From assembly GCA_910578215.1 (NCBI GenBank), contig CAJTPH010000022.1:6333-70332 (forward strand): a stretch of 64,000 bases of DNA. Reading direction: 5' to 3'. Source of the stretch: an uncultured Acetatifactor sp. (lineage in GTDB: Bacteria > Bacillota > Clostridia > Lachnospirales > Lachnospiraceae). Within the stretch, counting starts at the first letter, position 1. The number at the start of each line of letters is the position of its first letter. The notes below the pieces were generated by a model that did not search any database, was not told where the DNA came from, and saw nothing but the letters and a program-made list of their open reading frames with translations. This document shows, piece by piece, positions 8,847 to 16,902 of the stretch. The position numbers were made by a program, and so were the translations under genes.

Positions 8847-9614
8847 TTGAAAAATATATTGATTGTGGAGGATGACATACACATAGGGAATGCCGTTGAA
8901 GAAGCGCTGGTAAGCGAAGGCTACGGGGTTTCCCGGGCCTATTCGGGCACGGAGGCGGTGCTTTTTCTGACGGGAGCCGGCGCAGGCCCTGTTTCTCTGC
9001 CGTCGAATCCTGTGCCGGAGGAATCGGACCGGCTGAAGCTGATGCCGTCCCATATGGCGCCGCCGGATTTGATGCTGTTGGACCTTATGCTGCCGGGGCT
9101 TGGCGGCGGGGAGGTGCTTACCCGTATCAGGGAGCTTCGGTTCAAGGTGCGGGAGATTCCCGTTATTGTCATGAGCGCCAGAGCGGATGTGGACAGCAAG
9201 GTGGAGCTGCTTCTGGGCGGCGCGGTGGACTATGTGACCAAGCCCTTTCAGATGAAAGAGCTGCTGGCCCGTATTGCGGTGCATCTGAGGACCTTTCATG
9301 CGGAAGGGCAGCCGGAGGCCTTGCGCTTCGGAAGTATTGCTATTTACACGGACACTCACAGGGTCACGGCAGGGGACACGGAATTAAGGCTTACAAGGAC
9401 GGAGTATGCCATCCTGAGGCTGCTGGCGGAATCAAAATCCCATGTGCTCACAAAGTCCGTTCTTCTGGACAATATCAGCCGGGATACTCCTGACTGCACG
9501 GAGAGCTCCCTGAAAATGCATGTCAGTAATCTGCGAAGGAAGCTGAAGGCTGCCGGCTGCCGGGAATATATTGAGGCGGTGTGGGGAATCGGCTTTCAGC
9601 TTAAGGATGAATAA
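8847..9614 (+). CDS. OmpR/PhoB family response regulator
   Basis: Two-component response regulator of 255 residues. The receiver domain begins KNILIVEDD; the phospho-acceptor is Asp79 in LMLLDLMLPG, with the conserved Ser in VMSARAD and Lys in YVTKPFQ. The C-terminal winged helix (LRLTRTEYAILRLLAES, SLKMHVSNLRRKL) binds DNA. Start: TTG at 8847, preceded by GGAGAGG with good spacing; this is where homologues begin. Odd: about 28 extra residues (43-70, Gly/Pro/Ser-rich) between helix 2 and the phosphorylation strand. The cognate kinase is probably the gene at 11773, behind the ABC transporter. The TTTACC repeats at 9640-9682 are its likely target. Confidence 0.88.
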   Translation: MKNILIVEDDIHIGNAVEEALVSEGYGVSRAYSGTEAVLFLTGAGAGPVSLPSNPVPEESDRLKLMPSHMAPPDLMLLDLMLPGLGGGEVLTRIRELRFKVREIPVIVMSARADVDSKVELLLGGAVDYVTKPFQMKELLARIAVHLRTFHAEGQPEALRFGSIAIYTDTHRVTAGDTELRLTRTEYAILRLLAESKSHVLTKSVLLDNISRDTPDCTESSLKMHVSNLRRKLKAAGCREYIEAVWGIGFQLKDE

Positions 9615-9931
9615 CGTCTGTTATGGGACAGCCGCAAAATCTTTACCATATCTTTACCGTTTTCTTTACCGGAATCTTTACTCTTTTTTGCTAAGATACA
9701 ATTATCATAAACCACAGCGTAATTCAGGCGCGTGCCGGCATCGTAATCCCGGGGAAAGGCGTTTGGAATGGTACGGACCATGCCGCCGGTATTGGCTGGG
9801 CCGTCACATAATTATTTTGCGGCTTATGAAGGATGCCCGTTTCGGCGCATCAGGAAAAAGAGTAAAGTATCGGTGTCATGTGTCCTGGGCAGGATATATG
9901 ACATCCGGAAAGGAAGGTAAACAGTAAGACA
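9615..9931. other. intergenic control region before ABC transporter
   Basis: Spacer of 317 bases. It holds the four TCTTTAC repeats (9640-9682) and an AT-rich stretch with TACAAT at 9697-9702. From about 9720 to 9931 there is a 118-codon reading frame without a ribosome binding site or recognisable content, so it is treated as leader sequence. Confidence 0.4.
9640..9682 (+). promoter_or_regulatory. direct-repeat binding site, likely for the response regulator
   Basis: TCTTTACC occurs at 9640, 9651 and 9663, and TCTTTACT at 9675, so the copies start 11, 12 and 12 bases apart, about one helical turn. OmpR/PhoB-type regulators bind such same-face direct repeats. The array ends about 15 bases before TACAAT (9697-9702), a possible -10. 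The regulator is encoded immediately upstream and the transporter downstream. Confidence 0.6.
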
Positions 9932-10876
9932 ATGGAATATGTTCTTAAAACCGCCAATTTGAAGAAATATTACGGAAAATACCGGGCGCTGGACGGGCTG
10001 GATATGTGCGTTCCCAAGGGGGCGATCTACGGATTTGTGGGCAAGAACGGCGCAGGAAAGACCACATTGATTCGTCTGATCTGCGGGCTGCAGAAGCCCA
10101 ACGAGGGCAATTATGAGCTTTACGGCATAGACAGCCGGAATAAGGAGATCGTGAAATCCCGCCGCAGGATGGGGGCGGTGGTGGAAAGTCCCTCCATCTA
10201 TCAGGATATGAGCGCCAGGGAAAATATGGAGCAGCAATACCGCATATTGGGACTGCCCGACTTTCAGGGGATACCGGAGCTCCTGAAGCTTGTAGGGCTG
10301 GAAAATACGGGGAAAAAGAAGGCGGTGAACTTTTCGCTGGGCATGCGACAGAGGCTGGGGATTGCCATTGCCCTTGCGGGCAGTCCGGACTTTCTGGTTC
10401 TGGACGAGCCTGTCAACGGGCTGGACCCCCAGGGAATTGTGGAGATCAGGGAGCTGATTTTAAGGCTGAACCGGGAACAGGGGATTACCCTTCTGATATC
10501 CAGCCATATGCTGGACGAGCTGGCGCGTATTGCCACTCATTTCGGATTTATTGACAGGGGACAGATGGTAAAGGAGATCAGCGCGGCGCAGCTGGAGGAG
10601 GCTTGCCGCAAGCGTATCTGTCTGCGGGTATCCGATGTAGGGATTTTGAGCAGGGTGCTGGATGAGATAGGGCTGGAATATGCCGTTTTGTCCGACAGCG
10701 AGGCGGAAATCTACGGGAAGATCGGCGTGACGGAGCTTGCGCTGAGGCTTTCGGACCAGGGCTGTCAGGTGGAATCCATGCAGGAGCGGGATGAAAGTCT
10801 GGAGAATTATTATCTTAACCTTGTGGGAGGCCAATTAACGCCCACTGAGGCGGGAAGGAGGGGTAAGCATGAATAA
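9932..10876 (+). CDS. ABC transporter ATP-binding protein, BcrA-like
   Basis: Cytoplasmic ATPase of 314 residues. Walker A GKNGAGKTT at 37-45, a degenerate signature NFSLGMRQRLGIA, Walker B FLVLDEPVNGLDP and the switch His in LISSHML are all present. The C-terminal extension of about 90 residues is typical of the BcrA/lantibiotic-immunity group. It overlaps the permease gene by 8 bases. With the response regulator upstream and the kinase downstream this forms a sense-and-respond transporter module of the kind that acts on peptide antibiotics; the actual substrate is inferred. Confidence 0.9.
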   Translation: MEYVLKTANLKKYYGKYRALDGLDMCVPKGAIYGFVGKNGAGKTTLIRLICGLQKPNEGNYELYGIDSRNKEIVKSRRRMGAVVESPSIYQDMSARENMEQQYRILGLPDFQGIPELLKLVGLENTGKKKAVNFSLGMRQRLGIAIALAGSPDFLVLDEPVNGLDPQGIVEIRELILRLNREQGITLLISSHMLDELARIATHFGFIDRGQMVKEISAAQLEEACRKRICLRVSDVGILSRVLDEIGLEYAVLSDSEAEIYGKIGVTELALRLSDQGCQVESMQERDESLENYYLNLVGGQLTPTEAGRRGKHE

Positions 10877-11720
10877 TCTTTTTTCGGCCTATCTGGCAAG
10901 GCTTATAAAAAACAGGGCGTTTTGGGTCTTTCTTATTTTTATGATCGGGTTTGGGGCGGGCGCCCCGGTGATCGCGCATCATGAAATGGTGAAATACGGT
11001 GTGTCCTACAGCTGCGAAAGCCGTCTTGCGTGGCATGTGATGCTCACGGGGCTCATCACGGCGCTTTTCACCGTATGGTTTCTGGGGACGGAGTATTCGG
11101 ACGGAACCATACGCAATAAGCTCGTGGCGGGACATATCAGAAGGAATATTTATCTTGCTTCCCTTGGAAGCTGCATATTGGCCCACATGATAATTTTGCT
11201 TGTGCATATGCTGGTCATCAGCGTGCTTGGCCAGTGGCTGATCGCTCCCTTCAGCGTGAAGGCGGGAGAGCTTGCTCTGTTTTATCTGCTCAGTCTGCTG
11301 ATCGGAATTACCTTTACGTCCGTTTATACCATGCTTGTCATGCAGAATCAGAATAAGTCCGCGGCGGTGGTGCTTTGTGTGCTGGTTTGCTTTACGCTCT
11401 ACATGGCTGCCTTCTATATTTATGCAATGCTGACTGCGCCGGAGATGATTCCCACGGGGGATGTGGTGACTGTGTTCACAAACGACGGTTCGGGACCTCA
11501 GAACATAGAGCGTGAAATGATACCGAATCCCAAATATCTGCGGGGGGTTTGGAGGACCGTTTACGAATGGCTTCAAGACATCATTCCTTTCGGTCAGGCC
11601 ATAAGTCTTGCGGAATGGAAGCTTGAAAACAGTATGCGGATGATATGCTGCAATCTGGCTTTAACAGTGTGTTCGACCCTTGTGGGGCTGTACCGCTTTG
11701 AACGGAAGGATTTGAGGTGA
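10869..11720 (+). CDS. ABC-2 type permease
   Basis: Membrane protein of 283 residues with about six helices, ABC-2 type. The N-terminal NLFSAYLARLIKNRAFWVFL is the usual cytoplasmic entry helix, and GTEYSDGTIRNKLVAGHIRR is the conserved coupling segment. An outer loop at about residues 185-230 precedes the last helices. AGGAGG stands in front of the ATG, inside the end of the ATPase gene, so the two are probably translationally coupled. Confidence 0.85.
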   Translation: MNNLFSAYLARLIKNRAFWVFLIFMIGFGAGAPVIAHHEMVKYGVSYSCESRLAWHVMLTGLITALFTVWFLGTEYSDGTIRNKLVAGHIRRNIYLASLGSCILAHMIILLVHMLVISVLGQWLIAPFSVKAGELALFYLLSLLIGITFTSVYTMLVMQNQNKSAAVVLCVLVCFTLYMAAFYIYAMLTAPEMIPTGDVVTVFTNDGSGPQNIEREMIPNPKYLRGVWRTVYEWLQDIIPFGQAISLAEWKLENSMRMICCNLALTVCSTLVGLYRFERKDLR

Positions 11721-11772
11721 GGAATGCCCGCTGTCTGCGGCGGGGTATTTACTGTGAAAGGGTGGCTTAAGG

Positions 11773-12669
11773 ATGCTTATTTTAATAGCGGCTGTTGCTG
11801 TCTTGAGCATAACCAATATAATATTGGCCGCAAAAATTGCCCTGATGCGGAGAGCGGCCCGGGAGATCGCCGAGGAGTTTGCCGACAGGCTGGCGGGCGA
11901 CACCAACACCCTGCTCACGGTTTCCTGCCGTGACAGGGCGATGCGCCAGCTGGCAGGGGAAATCAACGGGAATCTGAAGGAGCTGCGCAGGCAGCGCCGC
12001 CGCTATGTACAGGGGGATCTGGAGCTGAAAAGCGCGGTGGCAAATATTTCCCACGACCTGCGCACTCCGCTGACCGCAGTGAGCAGTTATCTGGACCTTT
12101 TGGACAAGGAGGAAAAAAGCGAAGCCCTGGAGCGTTATCTTGCAATTATAAAAAACCGCACGGAGTGTCTGAAGCAGCTTACGGAGGAGTTTTTTCAATA
12201 TTCCGTCATAACGTCCCCGGACATGGATGCCGCCATAGAGCCTGTGGCGGTAAATGCCGTCCTGGAGGAGAGCATTCTGAGCTTTTATGCCGCGCTGGGG
12301 GCAAAACAAATAACGCCTGATATTAATATAACCGAAAAGAAGATTGTGCGGAGCCTGAACCGGGAAGCGCTGTCCCGGGTGTTTTCCAATCTTATGAGCA
12401 ACGCCGTCAAGTACAGCGACGGCGACCTGAGCATTGTTCTGGACGACGAGGGGGAAATCACCTTTTCCAACAGCGCCCCAGCTTTGAGCGAGGTGCAGGT
12501 GGAGCGGCTTTTCGACCGCTTCTACACCGTGGAGAACGCCAGAAGGTCCACTGGGCTGGGGCTGTCCATCGCACGTTTTCTGGTGGAGCAGATGGGCGGG
12601 AGCATCACCGCAGGCTACATGGGCGGCAGGCTCAGTATCCGGGTAAGGCTTCCCGGGGACGGCCGTTAA
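11773..12669 (+). CDS. sensor histidine kinase
   Basis: Two-component kinase of 298 residues. A single N-terminal helix (LILIAAVAVLSITNIILAA) is followed by a linker and the HisKA region with the phospho-acceptor His94 in NISHDLRTPLTA. The ATPase domain has an N box (SNLMSNAVKYS), a weak G1 region and a G2 box (STGLGLSIAR). There is no extracellular sensor domain, like the intramembrane-sensing kinases that work with Bce/Bcr transporters. It lies 52 bases after the permease. The partner is probably the regulator at 8847. Its end overlaps the convergent HD gene by 4 bases. Confidence 0.88.
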   Translation: MLILIAAVAVLSITNIILAAKIALMRRAAREIAEEFADRLAGDTNTLLTVSCRDRAMRQLAGEINGNLKELRRQRRRYVQGDLELKSAVANISHDLRTPLTAVSSYLDLLDKEEKSEALERYLAIIKNRTECLKQLTEEFFQYSVITSPDMDAAIEPVAVNAVLEESILSFYAALGAKQITPDINITEKKIVRSLNREALSRVFSNLMSNAVKYSDGDLSIVLDDEGEITFSNSAPALSEVQVERLFDRFYTVENARRSTGLGLSIARFLVEQMGGSITAGYMGGRLSIRVRLPGDGR

Positions 12670-13241
12670 GTCCGGTTAACCAGCTCATAAATGTCTTTCC
12701 CGGCCTTCTGCTCAAAATAAGCCTTTAATTCAAGGTTTTTATCCCATCTGGCCTGAGGATAAGAGCCGTAGCGCTTCTTTACGTCTCCCATGCGTTCCTC
12801 TATATCCAGTACGCCCTCCGCGCCTGCGAGGCTGTCGCACAGCTGTATCAGCCTGTCATAATCGTCGAACTCCAGATTTGCAAGGGCGTCGGCAACCTGT
12901 TTTTCTTCCTCTTGTGTTATGTCATGGCGGCCTATATAGCTGTCAAGGTCCGGAAGGTTGAAGGAGTGTGTCAGGCAGATTTTAGCGGGCTCGTCATAGC
13001 TTAAGCCTAACATATACTGCCATCCGTCGTACACATGTCCCAGATGCCGTCCGCCGAATTTCCGTCCGATGTCGTGCAGCAGCCCCAGAACATATGCCTT
13101 ATCCGCATCCATGTCCTCGCATGCTGCGGCTATTTTTTCGGCGCATGCTGCGGCGACTCTGCTATGGTCTCCCCAGGGTCCGGGGTTGCAGCATTCCGCC
13201 TCCGCCAATATTTTTTCCGCTTCTTCTCTTGTTGGTCTCAT
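12666..13241 (-). CDS. HD domain protein, predicted phosphohydrolase
   Basis: Protein of 191 residues. HSRVAAACAEKIA near residue 26 and GLLHDIGRKFG near residue 53 give the H...HD metal ligands of the HD superfamily; the later His and Asp (CLTHSF, DSLAG) complete a plausible site. HD proteins hydrolyse phosphate esters of nucleotides or act on cyclic nucleotides; the substrate cannot be read here. It stands alone on the minus strand between two ABC clusters. No signal peptide. Confidence 0.8.
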   Translation of the reverse strand: MRPTREEAEKILAEAECCNPGPWGDHSRVAAACAEKIAAACEDMDADKAYVLGLLHDIGRKFGGRHLGHVYDGWQYMLGLSYDEPAKICLTHSFNLPDLDSYIGRHDITQEEEKQVADALANLEFDDYDRLIQLCDSLAGAEGVLDIEERMGDVKKRYGSYPQARWDKNLELKAYFEQKAGKDIYELVNRT

Positions 13242-13378
13242 CTCTGTCCTCCCTGTTTTTGTCTATGGACTTTATACTCGAAGCTTTTATCTTCCCGTTT
13301 TGCCGGGCATACATAAGTTTACCATTGGCGCCTGTAAAAATCAACCAACGGGCTTTTTTATAAATTGAGGGAAAGGTA

Positions 13379-13418
13379 TTGACATAATTGTGCATATACT
13401 GTATATATAAATATATAC
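13379..13418 (+). promoter_or_regulatory. promoter with GntR-type palindrome
   Basis: TTGACA (13379-13384), a 17-base spacer and TATATA (13402-13407) form a promoter for the transporter cluster. The palindrome GTATATATAAATATATAC (13401-13418, 8-bp perfect arms) covers the -10. YtrA-type GntR repressors bind AT-rich palindromes of this sort; the candidate is the regulator encoded at 15175. Confidence 0.6.
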
Positions 13419-13492
13419 GGAACATACACGCATAAATAATATGGCACAGAAAATAGCTGGAAGATGTGGAAGGTACAGCAGGGAGGGCGGGC

Positions 13493-14365
13493 ATGCTGGA
13501 AATAACGGGCGTTACAAAAAGATTTCAGGAATTTGCATTAAAGGACATTACCTTTTCTCTGCCCGGGGGTTATATCTGCGGTTTAATGGGCCGCAACGGA
13601 GCGGGAAAGACAACGCTGCTGCGGCTTGTGACGGGGCTGTACGGGGCGGATGCAGGCGAGATAAAAATAGACGGGGAAAGGGCTGGAGAAAAGAGCTGCC
13701 TTGAGAAAACAGGTGTTGTGTTTAACGAGCCGATTTTTCCTCAAAATATGACTCCCAGGCAGTGCGGAGACGTGTTTGGCAGCCGTTATAAGGGTTATGA
13801 CGCCGGGCTTTTTGCGGAGAACTGCCGACGGTTTGGGCTGCCTGAAGATGTGCGCTTGGGAAAGCTTTCCAAGGGGGAGGGGCTGAAGCTGCAGTTTGCC
13901 TTTGCACTGAGCCGTCATCCCAGGCTGTTGCTTTTAGATGAGCCCACCGGCAATTTTGACCCGGATTTTCGCAGGGAATTTTTGAGAACGGTCACGGAAT
14001 TTGTGTCCGACGGGGAACACAGTATTGTGCTTGCCACCCATATTCTGGAGGATCTGGAGCAGATAGCGGACTATATTGTCTATCTGGAAAGGGGGAGCGC
14101 GGCGTTTGCCGGGGAGCGCACGCAGCTGGAGGATTCCTACAGGCTGGTGCAGGGCGAAAGCTATAAGCTCAGGCTTTTGAATAAAGAGCGGGTGATCGGC
14201 GCGGAATACGGAGCCCACACGGCCAGGGCTCTGGTACTCCACAAGCCCCTATATGAATACGACGGCCAGGTGGAGGTCTCCGTGCCCTCGCTGGCGGACT
14301 GGATGTATTTTATGGAAAAAGAGGACGGGGACATTGGGGAGCATGCAGGGAGGTATAAGCAATGA
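13493..14365 (+). CDS. ABC transporter ATP-binding protein
   Basis: ATPase of 290 residues with Walker A GRNGAGKTT at 33-41 and Walker B LLLLDEPTGNFDP; the signature is degenerate (KLSKGEGLKL). The start at 13493 follows GGGAGGGCGG; the frame runs 9 codons further upstream. It overlaps the next gene by 4 bases (ATGA). First gene of a cluster resembling the Bacillus ytr operon: two ATPases, two small membrane proteins and a GntR regulator. Such transporters respond to cell-wall antibiotics in Bacillus; that role is only inferred here. Confidence 0.88.
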   Translation: MLEITGVTKRFQEFALKDITFSLPGGYICGLMGRNGAGKTTLLRLVTGLYGADAGEIKIDGERAGEKSCLEKTGVVFNEPIFPQNMTPRQCGDVFGSRYKGYDAGLFAENCRRFGLPEDVRLGKLSKGEGLKLQFAFALSRHPRLLLLDEPTGNFDPDFRREFLRTVTEFVSDGEHSIVLATHILEDLEQIADYIVYLERGSAAFAGERTQLEDSYRLVQGESYKLRLLNKERVIGAEYGAHTARALVLHKPLYEYDGQVEVSVPSLADWMYFMEKEDGDIGEHAGRYKQ

Positions 14366-15060
14366 TGTATATGTGGAGAAAGCTTTGGCATGACCTGTGG
14401 CATGGATGGAAAAATACCTGCTTGAATGTTTTTATTGTCACCCTGGGCAACGGTATTTGGCTGGGAATCCTGAACAAAGCGCCGGAAGTGACGGTGGGCA
14501 TTTTCATCCTTGGCTTTATACTTTTGGTGGCATGGACCGCGCCGCTTCAGATGGACAAGGCGATGCATCTCTGTCCCATGGACCGGCGTGAAAAAAGGAG
14601 GTATCTGCTGCGCTATTACTGGCTGCGGGTGGGAGTCTGCTTCGGGCTGTCCGCATCGGCACATCTGGCAATGGCGGCGGTGGGCTGGCAGTCTCTGCCC
14701 ATGGCGGGGCTGGAGGTGCTGCTGCTGGCAGTTTATTCCCTGACAGCGCTGAGCGCCAATCTTCCGGAGCGCTCTCAGGGGAACGCAAAGACCGGCGAGG
14801 GGGCCTTGAGGACGGCTCTTTGGCTGGACAGGGCAAACATGGGAACGCTGTTTCTGTATTTTGTGGTGATGGTGCTTATTCTGCTGCTTCATTATATACA
14901 ACGGGATTTCTGGGAGCGTGAGATTTTTGAAGCGGCTGCTTTGGGCATGGGAGGCATTGTGCTTGTGTCTGCATTTGTGTATGTGGCCAGGGTCCTTCCG
15001 CGGACTCTTGCCGCCTGCAGCGATTATGAAAGCAGCTGCAACTATTTCAGGGCAGAATAA
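14362..15060 (+). CDS. membrane protein, permease partner of ABC ATPase
   Basis: Membrane protein of 232 residues with about six helices and no recognisable enzyme motif. The start overlaps the ATPase stop (ATGA), which indicates coupled translation. The N-terminal WRKLWHDLWHGWKNTCLNV is amphipathic, as at the entry of ABC-2 permeases. The permease role is inferred from position and topology. Confidence 0.7.
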   Translation: MMYMWRKLWHDLWHGWKNTCLNVFIVTLGNGIWLGILNKAPEVTVGIFILGFILLVAWTAPLQMDKAMHLCPMDRREKRRYLLRYYWLRVGVCFGLSASAHLAMAAVGWQSLPMAGLEVLLLAVYSLTALSANLPERSQGNAKTGEGALRTALWLDRANMGTLFLYFVVMVLILLLHYIQRDFWEREIFEAAALGMGGIVLVSAFVYVARVLPRTLAACSDYESSCNYFRAE

Positions 15061-15174
15061 ATACGCCGGACGTCCCGCAGGCTTCGCGGTGATTTCGGGA
15101 AAGCGCCCATGCAGGCGTTGGCTGCGAAGGACCGTCAGTCACCGCGGCTGCGGGCGGGTGTAGAAGGAGAGAGC

Positions 15175-15546
15175 ATGGGCATGAAAATTATTATCAGGTC
15201 CCAGGGGACGCTTGCCATTTATGAGCAGATTGTCAATCAGATGAAAAATTCCATTGTGAGCGGGGCGCTTTCGCCCGGGGAGGCGCTGCCGTCCATCCGT
15301 GCCCTGGCAGGCGAGCTGCAGGTCAGCGTCATCACCACCAAGCGCGCCTACGAGGAATTGGAGAAGGAGGGGCTGATCCGCTCGGTGCCGGGCAAGGGCT
15401 TTTACGTCTGCGAGGCAAACAGGGATTATCTGCAGGAAAAGCAGTACATGATGCTGGAACAGAGGCTTTCGGAGGTGCTTGCCGACTGCAGGAAGGCGGG
15501 TATGGGCAAGGCGGAGGTGCTGGAGATGGTAGAGGCGCTGCTGTAG
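15175..15546 (+). CDS. GntR family transcriptional regulator, YtrA subfamily
   Basis: Regulator of 123 residues. The N-terminal winged helix has AIYEQIVNQMKNSIVSG, GEALPSIRALAGELQVS and the helix TTKRAYEELEKEGL, followed by the wing SVPGKGFYV. Only a short helical C-terminal part follows, as in the YtrA subfamily that accompanies ABC transporters. The start at 15175 has AAGGAGA just before it; the longer frame from 15109 lacks one. It lies in the middle of its presumed target cluster. A matching palindrome is at 13401-13418. Confidence 0.9.
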   Translation: MGMKIIIRSQGTLAIYEQIVNQMKNSIVSGALSPGEALPSIRALAGELQVSVITTKRAYEELEKEGLIRSVPGKGFYVCEANRDYLQEKQYMMLEQRLSEVLADCRKAGMGKAEVLEMVEALL

Positions 15547-15581
15547 GGGCGGCGGATTTTTGGCGGAAAGGAGAAGCAGGT

Positions 15582-16259
15582 ATGACGGGATTGGCCTTTG
15601 AAAATGTAAGTGTGCAGAGGGGACGTTTTTCCGGGAAAAAGACCGTGTTAAATAACGTTAGTTTTTCTTTGGAGCAGGGATACCTGTGCGGGCTGGCGGG
15701 AAAAAACGGAGCCGGAAAGACAACGCTTATTCAGACGGTTATTTCTCCGGAGCAGGCTTACAGCGGAAGGATCACATACCGGGGAACGGATATACGCCAA
15801 CGGCATGAGGAATTTCTGCAGTATGTGGGACATATATCGGATGACAGGTGTTATCCTTATGGCAAAAGCCTGGGGCAGATCGGCGAATTGTTCGGGCCGC
15901 TGTACAGAGACTGGGACAGGGAGCTGTATCTGAAGCAGCTGAGGGACTTTGAGCTTGCGCCCGGCAGGGAGAGAGAGGGTCTGTCCAGAGGGGAATATCT
16001 GAAATTTCAGCTCGCCTTTGCAATGGGGCATCATGCCAGGCTTTATCTTCTGGATGAGGTCACTGCCGGTATGGACGCTGTTTTCCGTCAGGAATTTTTC
16101 CGGCTGCTTTGGCGTCTTCTGGAGGAGGATGAGGAGGTGTCGGTGCTGATGACTACGCACATCCAGCAGGAGCTGGACAGAAACATGGATTATGTGGGCA
16201 TTTTGGAGGAAGGGCGGCTGATATCCTTCGGGGAGAATGACAGAGGAATGGAGGGCTGA
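15582..16259 (+). CDS. ABC transporter ATP-binding protein
   Basis: ATPase of 225 residues. Walker A GKNGAGKTT at 40-48; signature LSRGEYLKFQLAF; Walker B LYLLDEVTAGMD, where Val-Thr replaces the usual Pro-Thr after the catalytic Glu; switch His in MTTHIQQEL. Preceded by AAAGGAGAAG. Second ATPase of the GntR-controlled cluster; the membrane partner follows after 6 bases. Confidence 0.87.
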   Translation: MTGLAFENVSVQRGRFSGKKTVLNNVSFSLEQGYLCGLAGKNGAGKTTLIQTVISPEQAYSGRITYRGTDIRQRHEEFLQYVGHISDDRCYPYGKSLGQIGELFGPLYRDWDRELYLKQLRDFELAPGREREGLSRGEYLKFQLAFAMGHHARLYLLDEVTAGMDAVFRQEFFRLLWRLLEEDEEVSVLMTTHIQQELDRNMDYVGILEEGRLISFGENDRGMEG

Positions 16260-16265
16260 GGACAG

Positions 16266-16880
16266 ATGGAAGAAAAGCCGGGATTTGGATTGGAGGGCAG
16301 GCCGGAAGAAAAGTGGGGAAACGGAACGGAAGAAAGAACGGAATTGGGGGCGGAAGCCGCTGCGGAAAATCCGTCAGGGCAGGCTCTTGCGCTGGAGCGG
16401 TTTGTGGACACGCTGCAAAAGCAGGACGACGTGAAATTTATGACAAGAAAAATCGTTAAATGGATGTGCTTCTGCGCCTCCATGTTTACCTTCTGCATTC
16501 CGGCCAGGGAATGGACCGGGCTGCGGCTGATCGCTGTAAATATCCTTTCCGTGGGTTTGCTTTCCATGCTGTATACCATAGATTTCCCTGTGGCAATGAA
16601 ACGGGGCGCCGCCTTTAATCTGTATTGGTGCCTCAGGTATTTTCCGGTGGGAAGGCGGGAGATCTATTTGTTCCTTAGAAAAAGGCTGCTGCGCTTTCTG
16701 GGGCTGTACGGCGGGCTGGCAGTTTTGCTCCAGCTCATAGCCGGGGCATTGACGGACAGCCTTGGTCCCGGGAGTCTGATTTTTCCGCTTGGGGTGCTGG
16801 CTGTTATGGCGGCGGTGGGATTTTTGGTCATACGGGCACACATGGCAAAGCAGTACAAAAAACAGGTCCGCAGCTTATAA
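16266..16880 (+). CDS. membrane protein, partner of ABC ATPase
   Basis: Protein of 204 residues: an acidic, Gly/Glu-rich cytoplasmic N-terminus of about 55 residues, then four or five helices and a basic tail (HMAKQYKKQVRSL). No enzyme motif. Its last codons and stop lie inside a terminator hairpin shared with asnA. Likely membrane subunit of the transporter, by context. Confidence 0.65.
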   Translation: MEEKPGFGLEGRPEEKWGNGTEERTELGAEAAAENPSGQALALERFVDTLQKQDDVKFMTRKIVKWMCFCASMFTFCIPAREWTGLRLIAVNILSVGLLSMLYTIDFPVAMKRGAAFNLYWCLRYFPVGRREIYLFLRKRLLRFLGLYGGLAVLLQLIAGALTDSLGPGSLIFPLGVLAVMAAVGFLVIRAHMAKQYKKQVRSL

Positions 16881-16902
16881 AAGCTGCAGACCTGTTTTTT
16901 TT
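16857..16902. terminator. bidirectional terminator containing both stop codons
   Basis: Stem ACAGGTC-GCAGCTT / AAGCTGC-GACCTGT with A run on the left and T run on the right, so it can work in both directions. The plus-strand TAA (16878-16880) and the minus-strand TAA of asnA (16877-16875) stand back to back in the loop, so both proteins end within the hairpin. Confidence 0.9.

Noticed and set aside
9571..9927. 118-codon frame in the transporter leader
   Set aside because: It runs through the TTTACC repeats and promoter region and has no recognisable protein content.
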